Below, in pieces: positions 34,803-42,540 of a DNA stretch of 64,000 nucleotides. This stretch comes from Methanoregula sp. (lineage in GTDB: Archaea; Halobacteriota; Methanomicrobia; Methanomicrobiales; Methanospirillaceae). Each line of letters starts with the position of its first letter. Position 1 is the first letter of the stretch. Both the position numbers and the translations under genes were made by a program. Location: contig NZ_JAQTQD010000008.1 of NCBI RefSeq assembly GCF_028712425.1, forward strand, positions 1 through 64,000, given 5' to 3'. Under the pieces are notes generated by a model that was given only the letters and a program-made list of their open reading frames with translations, made no database searches and was not told the DNA's origin.

Positions 34803-35321
34803 ATGAAGGAACCGGTATGCCATGAAAACTATCCCGTCTCCACCGTGATCGTCTCAAACCTCGTGCCGGTCCTGACATGGGCGACCGGCGCATTCGTCCT
34901 CTCCCGGATCGGGCTTTCCTGGGCCCTGCTCTATCTCCTCTTTGTCTTTGCGCTCGAACTCCGGCTCGTGAGCGGGCATTGCCGGGACTGTTATTACTTC
35001 GGCAGGACCTGTGCCTTTGGCAAGGGCCGCCTCAGCGCACTCTTCTTCCGGAAAGGAAACCCGGAGCGGTTCTCTCAGATGGCGCTCTCCTGGAAGGATA
35101 TTGTGCCGGATTTCCTCGTATTCCTGGTCCCGTTCATTGCGGGGATTGCCCTCCTTGCACAGGAGTTTTCCTGGACAATCCTGCTCTCCGTCATCGTCCT
35201 CCTCCTGCTCGGATTTGCCGGCAATGCGTTTGTCCGGGGAGTCCTCGCCTGCCGGTACTGCCGACAGCGGGAAATGGGCTGCCCGGCCGAGCGGCTCTTT
35301 GATGCAAAGAAACCGTCATGA
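34803..35321 (+). CDS. Membrane protein with two CX2CX6C motifs
   Basis: ATG 34803 gives a 172-residue protein with four hydrophobic helices in two pairs. After the first pair comes CRDCYYFGRTC and after the second pair CRYCRQREMGC, both CX2CX6C. The repetition suggests an internally duplicated design in which two cytosolic Cys triplets bind a metal or are redox active. The frame is open to 34521, but only this start gives a normal N-terminus. I do not recognise the family. Confidence 0.65.
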   Translation: MKEPVCHENYPVSTVIVSNLVPVLTWATGAFVLSRIGLSWALLYLLFVFALELRLVSGHCRDCYYFGRTCAFGKGRLSALFFRKGNPERFSQMALSWKDIVPDFLVFLVPFIAGIALLAQEFSWTILLSVIVLLLLGFAGNAFVRGVLACRYCRQREMGCPAERLFDAKKPS

Positions 35322-35465
35322 GGGTCTCCGGACTGTCACCGCAAACGAGCCTTGCCCGCTGGACAGTGCCCGTTATCCGGGAGCGGCCAGCGCCCGGGGA
35401 CATTTCAGAATCTTTTTCGTCTGCTGCGCCGACAGAGATTTACCAGAACCCCGATGTGATCCTCC

Positions 35466-35795
35466 ATGAACCGCCGCCCTCTCATCCTGATTGTTTTTGT
35501 TGTTGCAACCATTCTTTTCCTCACTCCCGTGCAGGCAGCGGACCCGTCCGGGGACGAGATGCTCGTTCAGGCGCAGAACCTGAGCCTTGAAGTACCCCCG
35601 ATGGGCGCCGCCCTGCCCGGCTCGCAGGAGTCCATGGTGGAGATGGTCGGGTGGCTGAATTCCTGCAGCCGGGCGCTCGTTGGATTCTTCAACGATACCA
35701 TGGACCTGCTCGGGCTCTCAAACACCAGTTACGTCAAGGACATGAACAAGGCCTTTGAGCCTGTGCTCAATAATCCGCCTGCCATCCACAAGTAA
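35466..35795 (+). CDS. Secreted small protein of unknown function
   Basis: The 109-residue product has a signal peptide (MNRRPLILIVFVVATILFLT, probable cut after VQA) and an 85-residue extracellular part with two helical stretches (EMLVQAQNLSLE; WLNSCSRALVGFFNDTMDLLG) and one Cys. No family is recognised. Confidence 0.55.
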   Translation: MNRRPLILIVFVVATILFLTPVQAADPSGDEMLVQAQNLSLEVPPMGAALPGSQESMVEMVGWLNSCSRALVGFFNDTMDLLGLSNTSYVKDMNKAFEPVLNNPPAIHK

Positions 35796-35952
35796 CCGGA
35801 GAGGGGGCATGCCGGCTTTTTTGTGCTCCAATACGTTCCGGTCTTTCCTTGCCGGCATTTCTTTCCTTTCCAGCTCTCTTCCTGCACGCAAGGTTTATCG
35901 TCCCATCGTCCAAGAGGAAACTATCACGCGGACGCGTGAGGGAGGTCTTGTT

Positions 35953-36075
35953 ATGAGTGACGTGAAATCCAGCGATGCAATGGCGAACCTGGTGAAGTTC
36001 ATGATCTTTCTTACAATCGTTGCCCTGCTGGCAACGCTCGTGATCTACTTCACCGCTGTGGCACCCTACCTGTAG
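35953..36075 (+). CDS. 40-residue single-helix membrane protein
   Basis: ATG 35953 lies seven bases after a strong GGAGGT ribosome-binding site. The product (MSDVKSSDAMANLVKFMIFL, then helix to VAPYL) has one membrane helix at about 14-36. The strong ribosome-binding site and typical helix support it as a real micro-protein; the role is unknown. Similar short membrane peptides often stabilise larger complexes. Confidence 0.55.
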   Translation: MSDVKSSDAMANLVKFMIFLTIVALLATLVIYFTAVAPYL

Positions 36076-36365
36076 GCAGTGCTCCTTAATGGAATTCAGT
36101 TAAGAGACTGGCTTTTTGGGCTTTGGCCCGGCCACCCTTTTTCGGAGAAAGATCCGAAGAACACGAAGAATGCATTTGACAGGAAAGGCAAAAGATCAAT
36201 TCCTGTGGAATGAGCGGGCAGCGTGATATCATGCATTCTCAGGACAACTGCTTTCCGGCACCGGGTTCTCGCATGACAGTGTTCATTTCAAAACACCCCG
36301 TTGTGGCTTTTTCATTGCAGGAAAATTATGTAATGCATAAATAGAAAACGCTCATATATTTTATT
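36076..36365. other. Intergenic region without a supported gene
   Basis: No open frame here has a good start. The last 40 bases are AT-rich with TATA-like TGCATAAATAGA about 25-30 bases before the next ATG, so the 36366 gene may be transcribed leaderless. Confidence 0.5.
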
Positions 36366-37475
36366 ATGAGACTGACCCCGCTGCTCGTGACACTCCTCCT
36401 TTTTTCCAGTTTCGGCACAGTATCCGGATTCCTGCAACCCGCTGGCGAGCCCCTGGCCATGGGCGGGGTGCAGCCCGGCATTGCCGGGGCGGTAACGATA
36501 ATCCCCCTCAATCCCCCAACAGCAGGGAATGATCCGGACTTCCGCTATCACCAGGGCGATACGATCACCTTTGCCGGTACCAACACCATGTCCGGGACAA
36601 CGTATCTCTTTCTCACCGGGCCCAACCTGAAGGTCAACGGATCGCAGATCCAGAGCGCTTACCCGCCAGCCGCAGAAGTTATCGAAGGCGATCCCTTCAC
36701 GTTTGCAGCGGCGGCCGTGGGTACGGATGGTCGCTGGACCTATGCATGGGACACGAAAACGACCACCCTTGCCCCCGGTACGTACACCATCTACGCCGTG
36801 AACGGGCCGCACGACCGGAATCATCTCGCAAATTCATCCTATGGCACAACTTCGGTACTGCTCGTAAAACCCGGAACTCCAGCCATTGTCCGGCAGGAGA
36901 GTTTCACGCTGGAAGAGGAGATCCGCGTTCATCCCAGCGGACCGGTCCAATCCGGAACGCCCGTGACCATCACTGCCACCGTCCATCTCCCCATGGGCGG
37001 GAAAGAGACATTTCCTTACGACCACAACCTTGTCCTCACCACGGGACTTGAGAACCCGCACTGGTCCTACTCCCTTGTCCTTGACGGTATTGAGAACACG
37101 CGACCGGTCCCACCCGGCGCGATGCTGAGCCTGAGCGGATTCGAACTCTCCTACCCGGGTGACCTGAACGAAGAGCGTGTTGTGGTCACGCTGCAGGGCA
37201 CAGCACCTGTTGTGCGCGAGGGGATAACCAGGAATGCAATACGGATTTTTGTTGTGGGCCCTGACGGGAACATTGTTCCCAACAGCACGGTTGTAAGGGA
37301 GATCACAATCCTGCCCCTGACCGGGACAAGACCCTATGATACACCGACAACGGCGCCCGGCATGCCGGGAGTCCCGGAGCCCACTACGCAGAAGGGGAGC
37401 CTGGGCCTGGTTGTTGCGATATGCGGGATTGTTGCGGGATGCGGAATAGTGTGCAGGATCAGGAAGCAGGCGTGA
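36366..37475 (+). CDS. Anchored surface protein, DUF3821-like
   Basis: The 369-residue protein has a signal peptide (residues 1-22), a DUF3821-like domain of the kind common in Methanoregula surface proteins (RYHQGDTITFAGTN, TGPNLKVNG, GRWTYAWDT), a second beta-rich domain (about 170-320), a Thr/Pro-rich stalk (GTRPYDTPTTAPG) and a C-terminal membrane helix (about 345-362) followed by a basic tail. It should display two beta domains outside the cell envelope. No close paralogue is in this window. Confidence 0.7.
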   Translation: MRLTPLLVTLLLFSSFGTVSGFLQPAGEPLAMGGVQPGIAGAVTIIPLNPPTAGNDPDFRYHQGDTITFAGTNTMSGTTYLFLTGPNLKVNGSQIQSAYPPAAEVIEGDPFTFAAAAVGTDGRWTYAWDTKTTTLAPGTYTIYAVNGPHDRNHLANSSYGTTSVLLVKPGTPAIVRQESFTLEEEIRVHPSGPVQSGTPVTITATVHLPMGGKETFPYDHNLVLTTGLENPHWSYSLVLDGIENTRPVPPGAMLSLSGFELSYPGDLNEERVVVTLQGTAPVVREGITRNAIRIFVVGPDGNIVPNSTVVREITILPLTGTRPYDTPTTAPGMPGVPEPTTQKGSLGLVVAICGIVAGCGIVCRIRKQA

Positions 37476-37506
37476 TCCTGTGCCGGAACAAGGGAGAGCA
37501 CCCTCG

Positions 37507-37926
37507 ATGAAAAGAGAAGACGTGAGAACGTATCTGGAACCGGCGTTTCGCGTTTGTCTCCTTGGGCTCTTCCTGGTGAATTCGGCAATCTTTTTTTTCG
37601 TATTCGTTATCAACTGGGAAGCCATTTTTTTCGGTATGAGAGTCGCGGGTCTTCCGGCAGGGATTGTCCTTTGTATCAGGGCACTCATCCCGGCCATCCT
37701 GGCATTCATCCTGATCCAGCGCCCGGAGAAACTGATGCATGTCGCCCTGGTATCCGTGGCGTTTTTCGGTTTTCTCTTTCTGGATTCTTCGGTCACAATC
37801 CAGATGAATACCGGAGGTACGGTTATGTTCGGGATTGTCCCCCTTGTGGGGGTACTTATCCCGGCGATTGTTGTTGTCGGTCATTTTCTTGTTGACCGGT
37901 GCGGGAGCAGCGATGACGTGTATTGA
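37507..37926 (+). CDS. Four-helix membrane protein of unknown function
   Basis: ATG 37507 is preceded by a modest ribosome-binding region; a GTG at 37480 would add nine residues. The 139-residue product has four hydrophobic segments at about 15-35, 47-68, 75-95 and 105-128, ending in a short Cys-containing tail (DRCGSSDDVY). No family is recognised. It sits between two surface-protein genes on the same strand. Confidence 0.55.
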   Translation: MKREDVRTYLEPAFRVCLLGLFLVNSAIFFFVFVINWEAIFFGMRVAGLPAGIVLCIRALIPAILAFILIQRPEKLMHVALVSVAFFGFLFLDSSVTIQMNTGGTVMFGIVPLVGVLIPAIVVVGHFLVDRCGSSDDVY

Positions 37927-38033
37927 GGGGATTTCCTTTATTGACTGTGAAGGATCGCCCTGTCGGTCAGCTGCCGTGATGGAATGGAATCCTTCCGATT
38001 TCCCATAATCCTGAATCAGCAAAGGAGAGTCTC

Positions 38034-39290
38034 ATGAAGACTAAAATCCTGATCCTTGCGATAGTCCTGTTCAGTCTCATCCCCTTCGCATCAGCCATTT
38101 CTTCACAATCCTGCGATATCTTCAGCATGGCGTTAAGTGGAGATTCCGTAAAGACGGATGTATCCGGTAACGGGAACACCATCGCTGTTGGAGGCGTAAA
38201 CGGAATGATCGGATCGTTTACACCCGATGGATCGCCCCGGTGGAGTTACCGGATCAGCGATCCGGTCACCGGCATCGCCACATCCGATGATGGCCGGTTC
38301 ATCGCAGCCACCACATTCTCCGGAGATCTGTATTACTTCGATGACAAGGGCCGCTTTCTCTGGAACATTTCCGGGTTTGGATGCAACAGCCAGGTCGCAT
38401 TATCCGGTGACGGGCAGGAGGGCTATGTCTTTTCCCGCAGCCCTACACGCGATTTTACCGGGAACACGGTATTCCATTTCTCCGGCAACGGATCGGTCCT
38501 TTCCCGCCTGCCCATTCCTGCGCCGACGAGTTACGCTCTTTCAGCGGATGGTCGCGTGGCCGTTGTCAACTCCGGCGGAATACAGGGGCGCAATTCTGTT
38601 GTTGCAATTGATGATGATGGAATCCGGTGGCAGAAGATACGCCCGAACCCGTGGCGTGTCCCGCTTGTCGCGGTTTCCGATAACGCTAATACGATCGCAG
38701 CCGCAGAACCGGGAGAGCTGACGGCATTCAGCGGTCATGGAAGAGAACTGTGGAATATCACGACGAAGTATATCGCACGGAGTGTCGCGGTCTCTGGTGA
38801 CGGGCAGTATATCCTTGCAGGGACCCAGTACCAGGTCGTGAACTTCAACCGGTCGGGATCGCTGGTCTGGGAATATCCTGTCCCGGATTATGCCGGCCAT
38901 GTCAGGGCATCCAAAGATGGTTCGAGGATCGTTGCGACAACGCGGCAGACCCTGTATTATCTTGACCATGATGGTACCGCACTCTGGCAGTACGCGATGA
39001 AAGACTGGACGGAAAGCCTGTCGATATCCGATTATGGAGATGTGGTTGCAGCCGGGACATACAACAATACATTCACGCTGTTCGATGGCCGAGGGAACGC
39101 AAGGGAGATTGTGTTGGACACGGTCCCGGTTATGCCGGTTGTGACAAGAGCGCAGGAACCGAACGTGAACACATCTGTTGCACCGACACGGTCACAGGCT
39201 GCTGCCATAAGTCTCGTTATCGCAGTGATCGGACTCGTGGGAGGAGGAATATTATTGCGGACCAGGAAATCATGCACAAAAACATATTGA
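38034..39290 (+). CDS. Anchored beta-propeller surface protein (PQQ/WD40-like)
   Basis: The 418-residue protein has a signal peptide (1-22), about seven beta-propeller blades built from repeats such as GNGNTIAVGGVNG, SDDGRFIAATTFSG and SGDGQYILAGTQ, each followed by an aromatic W-x-Y or W-x-I turn, then a short stalk and a C-terminal membrane helix (about 390-410) with a basic tail. It resembles the protein at 52299 in layout and repeat style, so the two are paralogues. A ligand or partner cannot be read from the sequence. Confidence 0.75.
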   Translation: MKTKILILAIVLFSLIPFASAISSQSCDIFSMALSGDSVKTDVSGNGNTIAVGGVNGMIGSFTPDGSPRWSYRISDPVTGIATSDDGRFIAATTFSGDLYYFDDKGRFLWNISGFGCNSQVALSGDGQEGYVFSRSPTRDFTGNTVFHFSGNGSVLSRLPIPAPTSYALSADGRVAVVNSGGIQGRNSVVAIDDDGIRWQKIRPNPWRVPLVAVSDNANTIAAAEPGELTAFSGHGRELWNITTKYIARSVAVSGDGQYILAGTQYQVVNFNRSGSLVWEYPVPDYAGHVRASKDGSRIVATTRQTLYYLDHDGTALWQYAMKDWTESLSISDYGDVVAAGTYNNTFTLFDGRGNAREIVLDTVPVMPVVTRAQEPNVNTSVAPTRSQAAAISLVIAVIGLVGGGILLRTRKSCTKTY

Positions 39291-39404
39291 GTTCACAGAA
39301 GAAAATGGGGAGACAGCAATGAATTATCGCGAGAAAGAAAAAACCGCGAAGAAGAAAAAAGGCAGCCTGAATAAAAATTCGGAACAATTCACTTCCGCAG
39401 ACTC

Positions 39405-39646
39405 ATGAAGGAGTCTTTGAATCTTCCCCCTGTCTTCCGGACCGGAAGGTCGAGCAACTGCTATCCGACATTGTTGCCCGTCTCGAACGCATCGAAGAAA
39501 AGATCGATGAGAATGTCTATCCTCCGGAATCGGCGATCAAACCGGAATTCATCAGGAGTGTGAAGAAAGCGCAGGCGGATATCAAAAAAGGGAACGGGAA
39601 GACATACGAATCGATGGATGCTTTTATTGAGGCCATCCCGGAATGA
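39405..39646 (+). pseudogene. Degenerate antitoxin gene
   Basis: An ATG at 39405 opens MKESLNLPP in one frame; the rest (VEQLLSDIVARLERIEEKID, then FIRSVKKAQADIKKGN and MDAFIEAIPE) continues in another frame from about 39430 to the TGA at 39644-39646, with no start of its own. The second part looks like an antitoxin of the kind paired with RelE-type toxins: helical then a C-terminal partner-binding tail. A frameshift near 39420-39430 has broken it. It overlaps the next gene by an ATGA. Confidence 0.55.
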
Positions 39647-39905
39647 CCTGCACCATAGTCGCGACTCCAGATGTTGAGATTATCTTAAGAAAAATGGGAA
39701 CGAAAGATGCCACCCGGTTTGCACAGCTTGTGAAAAAAACTCAAGAGAAATCGGGGATAACCCGGAGATTGAAAAACCACTTCGTCACCCCATGCAGGGT
39801 TTACGGCGTTTGCATATCGGCCATTATGTCCTGATATATAAATTTGAACGAAAGAAGGAATTGATCACACTCGTGGCGTATACTCACCACGATAATGTCT
39901 ATTGA
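39643..39905 (+). pseudogene. Frameshifted RelE/ParE-type toxin
   Basis: From ATG 39643 the frame encodes a RelE-like N-terminal helix (DATRFAQLVKKTQE), then goes astray. The missing continuation is in the frame one base earlier: NPEIEKPLRHPMQGLRRLHI, then GHYVLIYKFERKKELITLVA and the final AYTHHDNVY, a good RelE/ParE core and end. A single base is missing somewhere around 39745-39765. The toxin would cut mRNA on the ribosome if intact; as it stands it is probably dead. Confidence 0.65.
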
Positions 39906-39923
39906 AGATATAGGCTGATCCCA

Positions 39924-40179
39924 TCCGGCCCCATTTCAGCCCCGGATCGCCCTTTCCGGCACCCGGAACATGTCTCATTCGCGTTTATGCATGTCCTTAA
40001 TCTCAGGAAAACGCCATTTCAATCCATTATCGCCAAAATAAATCCAAATCCCGCCCGGATCGCGTGTCTCTTTAGGCGCTTTTGTACAAAGAAAGTCGCC
40101 CTGGCACGAGCAAAAGGGCTGGGGAAGGGGCAATCCGTCGTCCAAAAGCGTCTATGAGCGTCCCGCTTTTTCACGACGG
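39924..40179. repeat. 256-base direct repeat, copy 1
   Basis: This block is nearly identical to 42060-42314 in the same orientation. I count about six substitutions and one base difference in a T-run, roughly 97-98% identity. It contains a minus-strand 56-codon frame preserved in both copies. Flanks of the two copies show weaker similarity further right (for example TTATCCTCC and GTTTCATG), so the original element was longer. No terminal inverted repeats or transposase are seen. Confidence 0.85.
39975..40145 (-). CDS. Small Cys-containing ORF in repeat copy 1 (candidate)
   Basis: The frame opens at TTG 40145 and stops at TGA 39975-39977, giving 56 residues: a Pro-rich start, CSCQGDFLC, then KETRDPGGIWIYFGDNG and a basic end (FPEIKDMHKRE). 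The same frame with the same length is present in copy 2. It looks protein-like (aromatic, ordered end), but the three differences between copies are all amino-acid-changing and there is no ATG start, so this could be the 3' end of a larger lost gene. Confidence 0.3.
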   Translation of the reverse strand: MDDGLPLPQPFCSCQGDFLCTKAPKETRDPGGIWIYFGDNGLKWRFPEIKDMHKRE

Positions 40180-40341
40180 GAAATGGCGTTGGGTGGGGGG
40201 ATTCGTCCCCCGATCTGAAGTATTTATCCTCCACGGGATACCGGAGGGGGGAAACGGAGCCCGCAGAGGGGCCGGATTGGTGGGTTTCATGGTGCGATTT
40301 TTTAGAGAGTGATTCTTGGCAGAATGGAACATAAAAAGAAA

Positions 40342-40767
40342 TTAAATTATGACTGTGCCTTTCTCTCGCAGATAGTTTCCAGGACCGCTTGATATGTATG
40401 CGGCTGTCAGGATCTGTTCAAGTGCTTCCTGAGTCTTTGGCATTTCTTCCTCGAATGCATCTGCGAGCATCAGTAAGCCTTTGTGGAGTTCATTGAAAAT
40501 TTTGTCATCGAGCGCAACAGTCTTATCCCCACTTTTCAACATTTTCAAGCGTTGCATGAGTAAATGATAACTGGTGTTAAGGACGAAATCGGCAAGAAGT
40601 ACATCCCGCGAGAATGAATACCGGAAAGTGCGGCTGGTAATACCATAAGCTCCCGAGAAATAGTAGATCTTTTTCTCAGGATCTTTGGTTGTTTTCATGA
40701 GCCGGGCAACTTCACGAATTTCCTTAACCAATTCCTTCTTAAAGAAACTCTCTCGTTTTGCTGTCAT
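40342..40767 (-). CDS. Helical protein coupled to winged-helix regulator
   Basis: This 141-residue protein is almost all helix (KKELVKEIREVARLM; LLMQRLKMLKSG; IFNELHKGLLMLADAFEEE) and soluble. I do not recognise the family. Its start overlaps the stop of the winged-helix gene (TAATG), so the two are translated together and probably act together. The gene is more AT-rich than the core genome and lies between the two 256-base repeats. Confidence 0.65.
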   Translation of the reverse strand: MTAKRESFFKKELVKEIREVARLMKTTKDPEKKIYYFSGAYGITSRTFRYSFSRDVLLADFVLNTSYHLLMQRLKMLKSGDKTVALDDKIFNELHKGLLMLADAFEEEMPKTQEALEQILTAAYISSGPGNYLREKGTVII

Positions 40768-41303
40768 TATGCACCACTTCCGATGGGAATTCGGGGATAA
40801 ACATTCAATTCATAAGGCTTTGCAATCTCGTTTTCTGTCTTTGCCTTCGCATCTTCCCACTGATATTGTGAGCCATACGATCCGGGCCATTCAAGGGAGG
40901 TTGGTTCTCTTTCTTCATTCCGATGAAGGATTATCTTATCTGCTCCATTCTTTTGCCGCTCTGTCGCTTCTACCCGCATCCGCTTTTCATGCGCCTTGAG
41001 GATCTCTTTGAATTCTTCTTCCCCGATTACAGATTCAATGAGCGAGTTGTCGAAATCTTCAAGGCGTTGTATCAGTGATGATTCCTCATTGATCGAATAA
41101 AGCCAAGTCCGGCCATCCTTCCGTATTTTTACCATGCCACGATCTGAGAATTTTTTCATTGCTTTTGAGATTGACTGCCTTGTGAGCTTGACTTCATCTT
41201 TCAGCTCTTTCATGTCAAATTCAATCCCATACATAGGCAACAGGAACTGCAGGAGCCGTGTCTCGCAGGTATCCCCAAATAAACCCTCAAACGGCTTTTT
41301 CAT
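40767..41303 (-). CDS. Winged-helix transcription regulator-like protein
   Basis: ATG 41303 gives a 178-residue protein. Residues about 10-75 form a winged helix: LLQFLLPMYGIEFDMKELKD, the recognition-type helix TRQSISKAMKKFSDRG and the wing MVKIRKDGRTWLYSI. The rest is helical and charged, ending with a Pro-rich segment (NVYPRIPIGSGA). It looks like a regulator or a DNA-binding partner of the coupled 141-residue protein. It lies in the AT-rich island. Confidence 0.7.
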   Translation of the reverse strand: MKKPFEGLFGDTCETRLLQFLLPMYGIEFDMKELKDEVKLTRQSISKAMKKFSDRGMVKIRKDGRTWLYSINEESSLIQRLEDFDNSLIESVIGEEEFKEILKAHEKRMRVEATERQKNGADKIILHRNEEREPTSLEWPGSYGSQYQWEDAKAKTENEIAKPYELNVYPRIPIGSGA

Positions 41304-41440
41304 TATAATCACATTTTCAGGATGCTTTCTTATGTCTTCACAGAGTAATCGACAATTTCAAGCATTCACAAATTTCTTCCATGATGTTCGTATACAAGGT
41401 ATAAAAGTGTTGTTAAAAAAAGTTAACAGTAACGGCAACA

Positions 41441-41740
41441 TTATTCGAGATGAAAAGTTCTGCCACCACCAAGAGGGGCGATACGATACTTATGTTTTAT
41501 CAGAACAGTGTACGTCTTGCTTTTCTCTAAAATGTAGAATTTTGGTTCGTCTTTTTTTACTGCTGCAACAATTCCCTGATTCTTTAAATGTAAAATTGCT
41601 TCTTCAAAATCCTGAGGGTATTTCTTCCGCAATATTTTCTTAAGTTTTTCACTGTGATATCCCGCATTGGATTTGAAACATTTGTCACGGTATAAAATAT
41701 TGAGAATGTGGACCTCCATATCCGTGCAATCACAGGACAT
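41441..41740 (-). CDS. Small winged-helix-like protein
   Basis: This 99-residue protein begins MSCDCTDMEVHIL and shows a small helix-turn-helix-like order: HILNILYRDKCF, then KLKKILRKKYPQDFEEAILH, LKNQGIVAAVKKDEP and a strand with FYILEK. The family is not recognised. A TATA-like TTTATATCA lies about 30 bases upstream. It is in the AT-rich island, separate from the other two genes between the repeats. Confidence 0.55.
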   Translation of the reverse strand: MSCDCTDMEVHILNILYRDKCFKSNAGYHSEKLKKILRKKYPQDFEEAILHLKNQGIVAAVKKDEPKFYILEKSKTYTVLIKHKYRIAPLGGGRTFHLE

Positions 41741-41858
41741 GATTATTATTATAGTTCAGAATGATATAAAGGTAATATTTTTGTACTTGCAAAAAAATTT
41801 CAAATATTGCTATTCAAATTAATTGCATACGTAAAAAAAGGATTTGGAGAAGTCTCCA

Positions 41859-42043
41859 TCAAGCATTCTCTATCAATAGCTCCCCGACAAACGCCTGCTG
41901 CATCAACCTCCCGCACACTCCCGCTATCTCGCGGCCTGCTTCCTCGTTCACGCGGAACTGTTCCCATCTTGTACATCACGGGCAAACTCCTGTAGCAGAG
42001 CGGGAGTGGCTGGTGTGCTGAATCTGGCCCAAGTCTCCTGCAA
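41859..42043 (-). pseudogene. Decayed gene end
   Basis: Two adjacent frames together look like one lost C-terminus. One gives LQETWARFSTPATPALLQEF then a stop; the next, from about 41952, gives VNEEAGREIAGVCGRLMQQA and ends at TGA 41859-41861. The end resembles the fragment at 45090-45236 (GRQIERLCEGLIARAF). No intact homologue is in the window. Confidence 0.35.
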
Positions 42044-42059
42044 TTGAGGGCACGGTGAT

Positions 42060-42314
42060 TCCGGCCCCATTTCAGCCCCGGATCGCCCTTTCCGGGGCCC
42101 GGAACATGTCTCATTCGCGTTTTTGCATGTCCTTAATCTCAGGAAAACGCCATTTCAATCCATTATCGCCAAAATAAATCCAAATCCCGCCCGGATCGCG
42201 TGTCTCTTTAGGCGCTTTTGTACAAAGAAAGTCGCCCTGGCACGGGCAAAGGGGCTGGGGAAGGGGCAATCCGTCGTCCAAAAGCGTCTATGAGCGTCCC
42301 GCTTTTCACGACGG
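42060..42314. repeat. 256-base direct repeat, copy 2
   Basis: Same-orientation near-copy of 39924-40179, about 2.1 kb away. The interval holds the winged-helix pair and the 99-residue gene. High identity in an otherwise decayed region suggests recent duplication, gene conversion or conserved function. Recombination between the copies would delete the three genes. Confidence 0.85.
42111..42281 (-). CDS. Small Cys-containing ORF in repeat copy 2 (candidate)
   Basis: TTG 42281 to TGA 42111-42113, 56 residues, the twin of the frame in copy 1. The differences are Phe to Leu, Ser to Pro (giving CPCQGDFLC) and His to Gln. The length is identical and no frameshift separates the copies, while an indel is present outside the frame. 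Function is unknown; it may be the end of a lost larger gene. Confidence 0.3.
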   Translation of the reverse strand: MDDGLPLPQPLCPCQGDFLCTKAPKETRDPGGIWIYFGDNGLKWRFPEIKDMQKRE

Positions 42315-42389
42315 AGAAGCACGGTGCAGGAGTGCTTTTATCCTCCTTTTCGGCGAGTTAGTCCTCCACATAACAGGCCGACACCGACG

Positions 42390-42540
42390 GAGCCCCGACA
42401 CCACTCCGACGGAGGGGCTCGGATCAAACCCCCCTCCCGGTTCGTTTCATGTGCTCCTGCCAGGAAAAAATGGCGATCGGCAGTTCGAAGAAGGCCTTCC
42501 CGGCCTTCTTCTCTAGCTCCTACTGCCGTTCCGGCAGTAG
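42390..42540. other. Three successive hairpins, possible structured RNA
   Basis: Three strong inverted repeats lie within 150 bases: GAGCCCC/GGGGCTC (42390-42420, loop 17), GAAGAAGGCC/GGCCTTCTTC (42487-42511, loop 5) and CTACTGCCG/CGGCAGTAG (42520-42540, loop 3). No long T-run follows, so plain terminators are unlikely. The block is GC-rich inside an AT-rich island. Confidence 0.45.

Noticed and set aside
39924-42314. Insertion sequence with transposase
   Set aside because: No transposase-like frame lies between or beside the repeats, and the repeat ends have no inverted termini.
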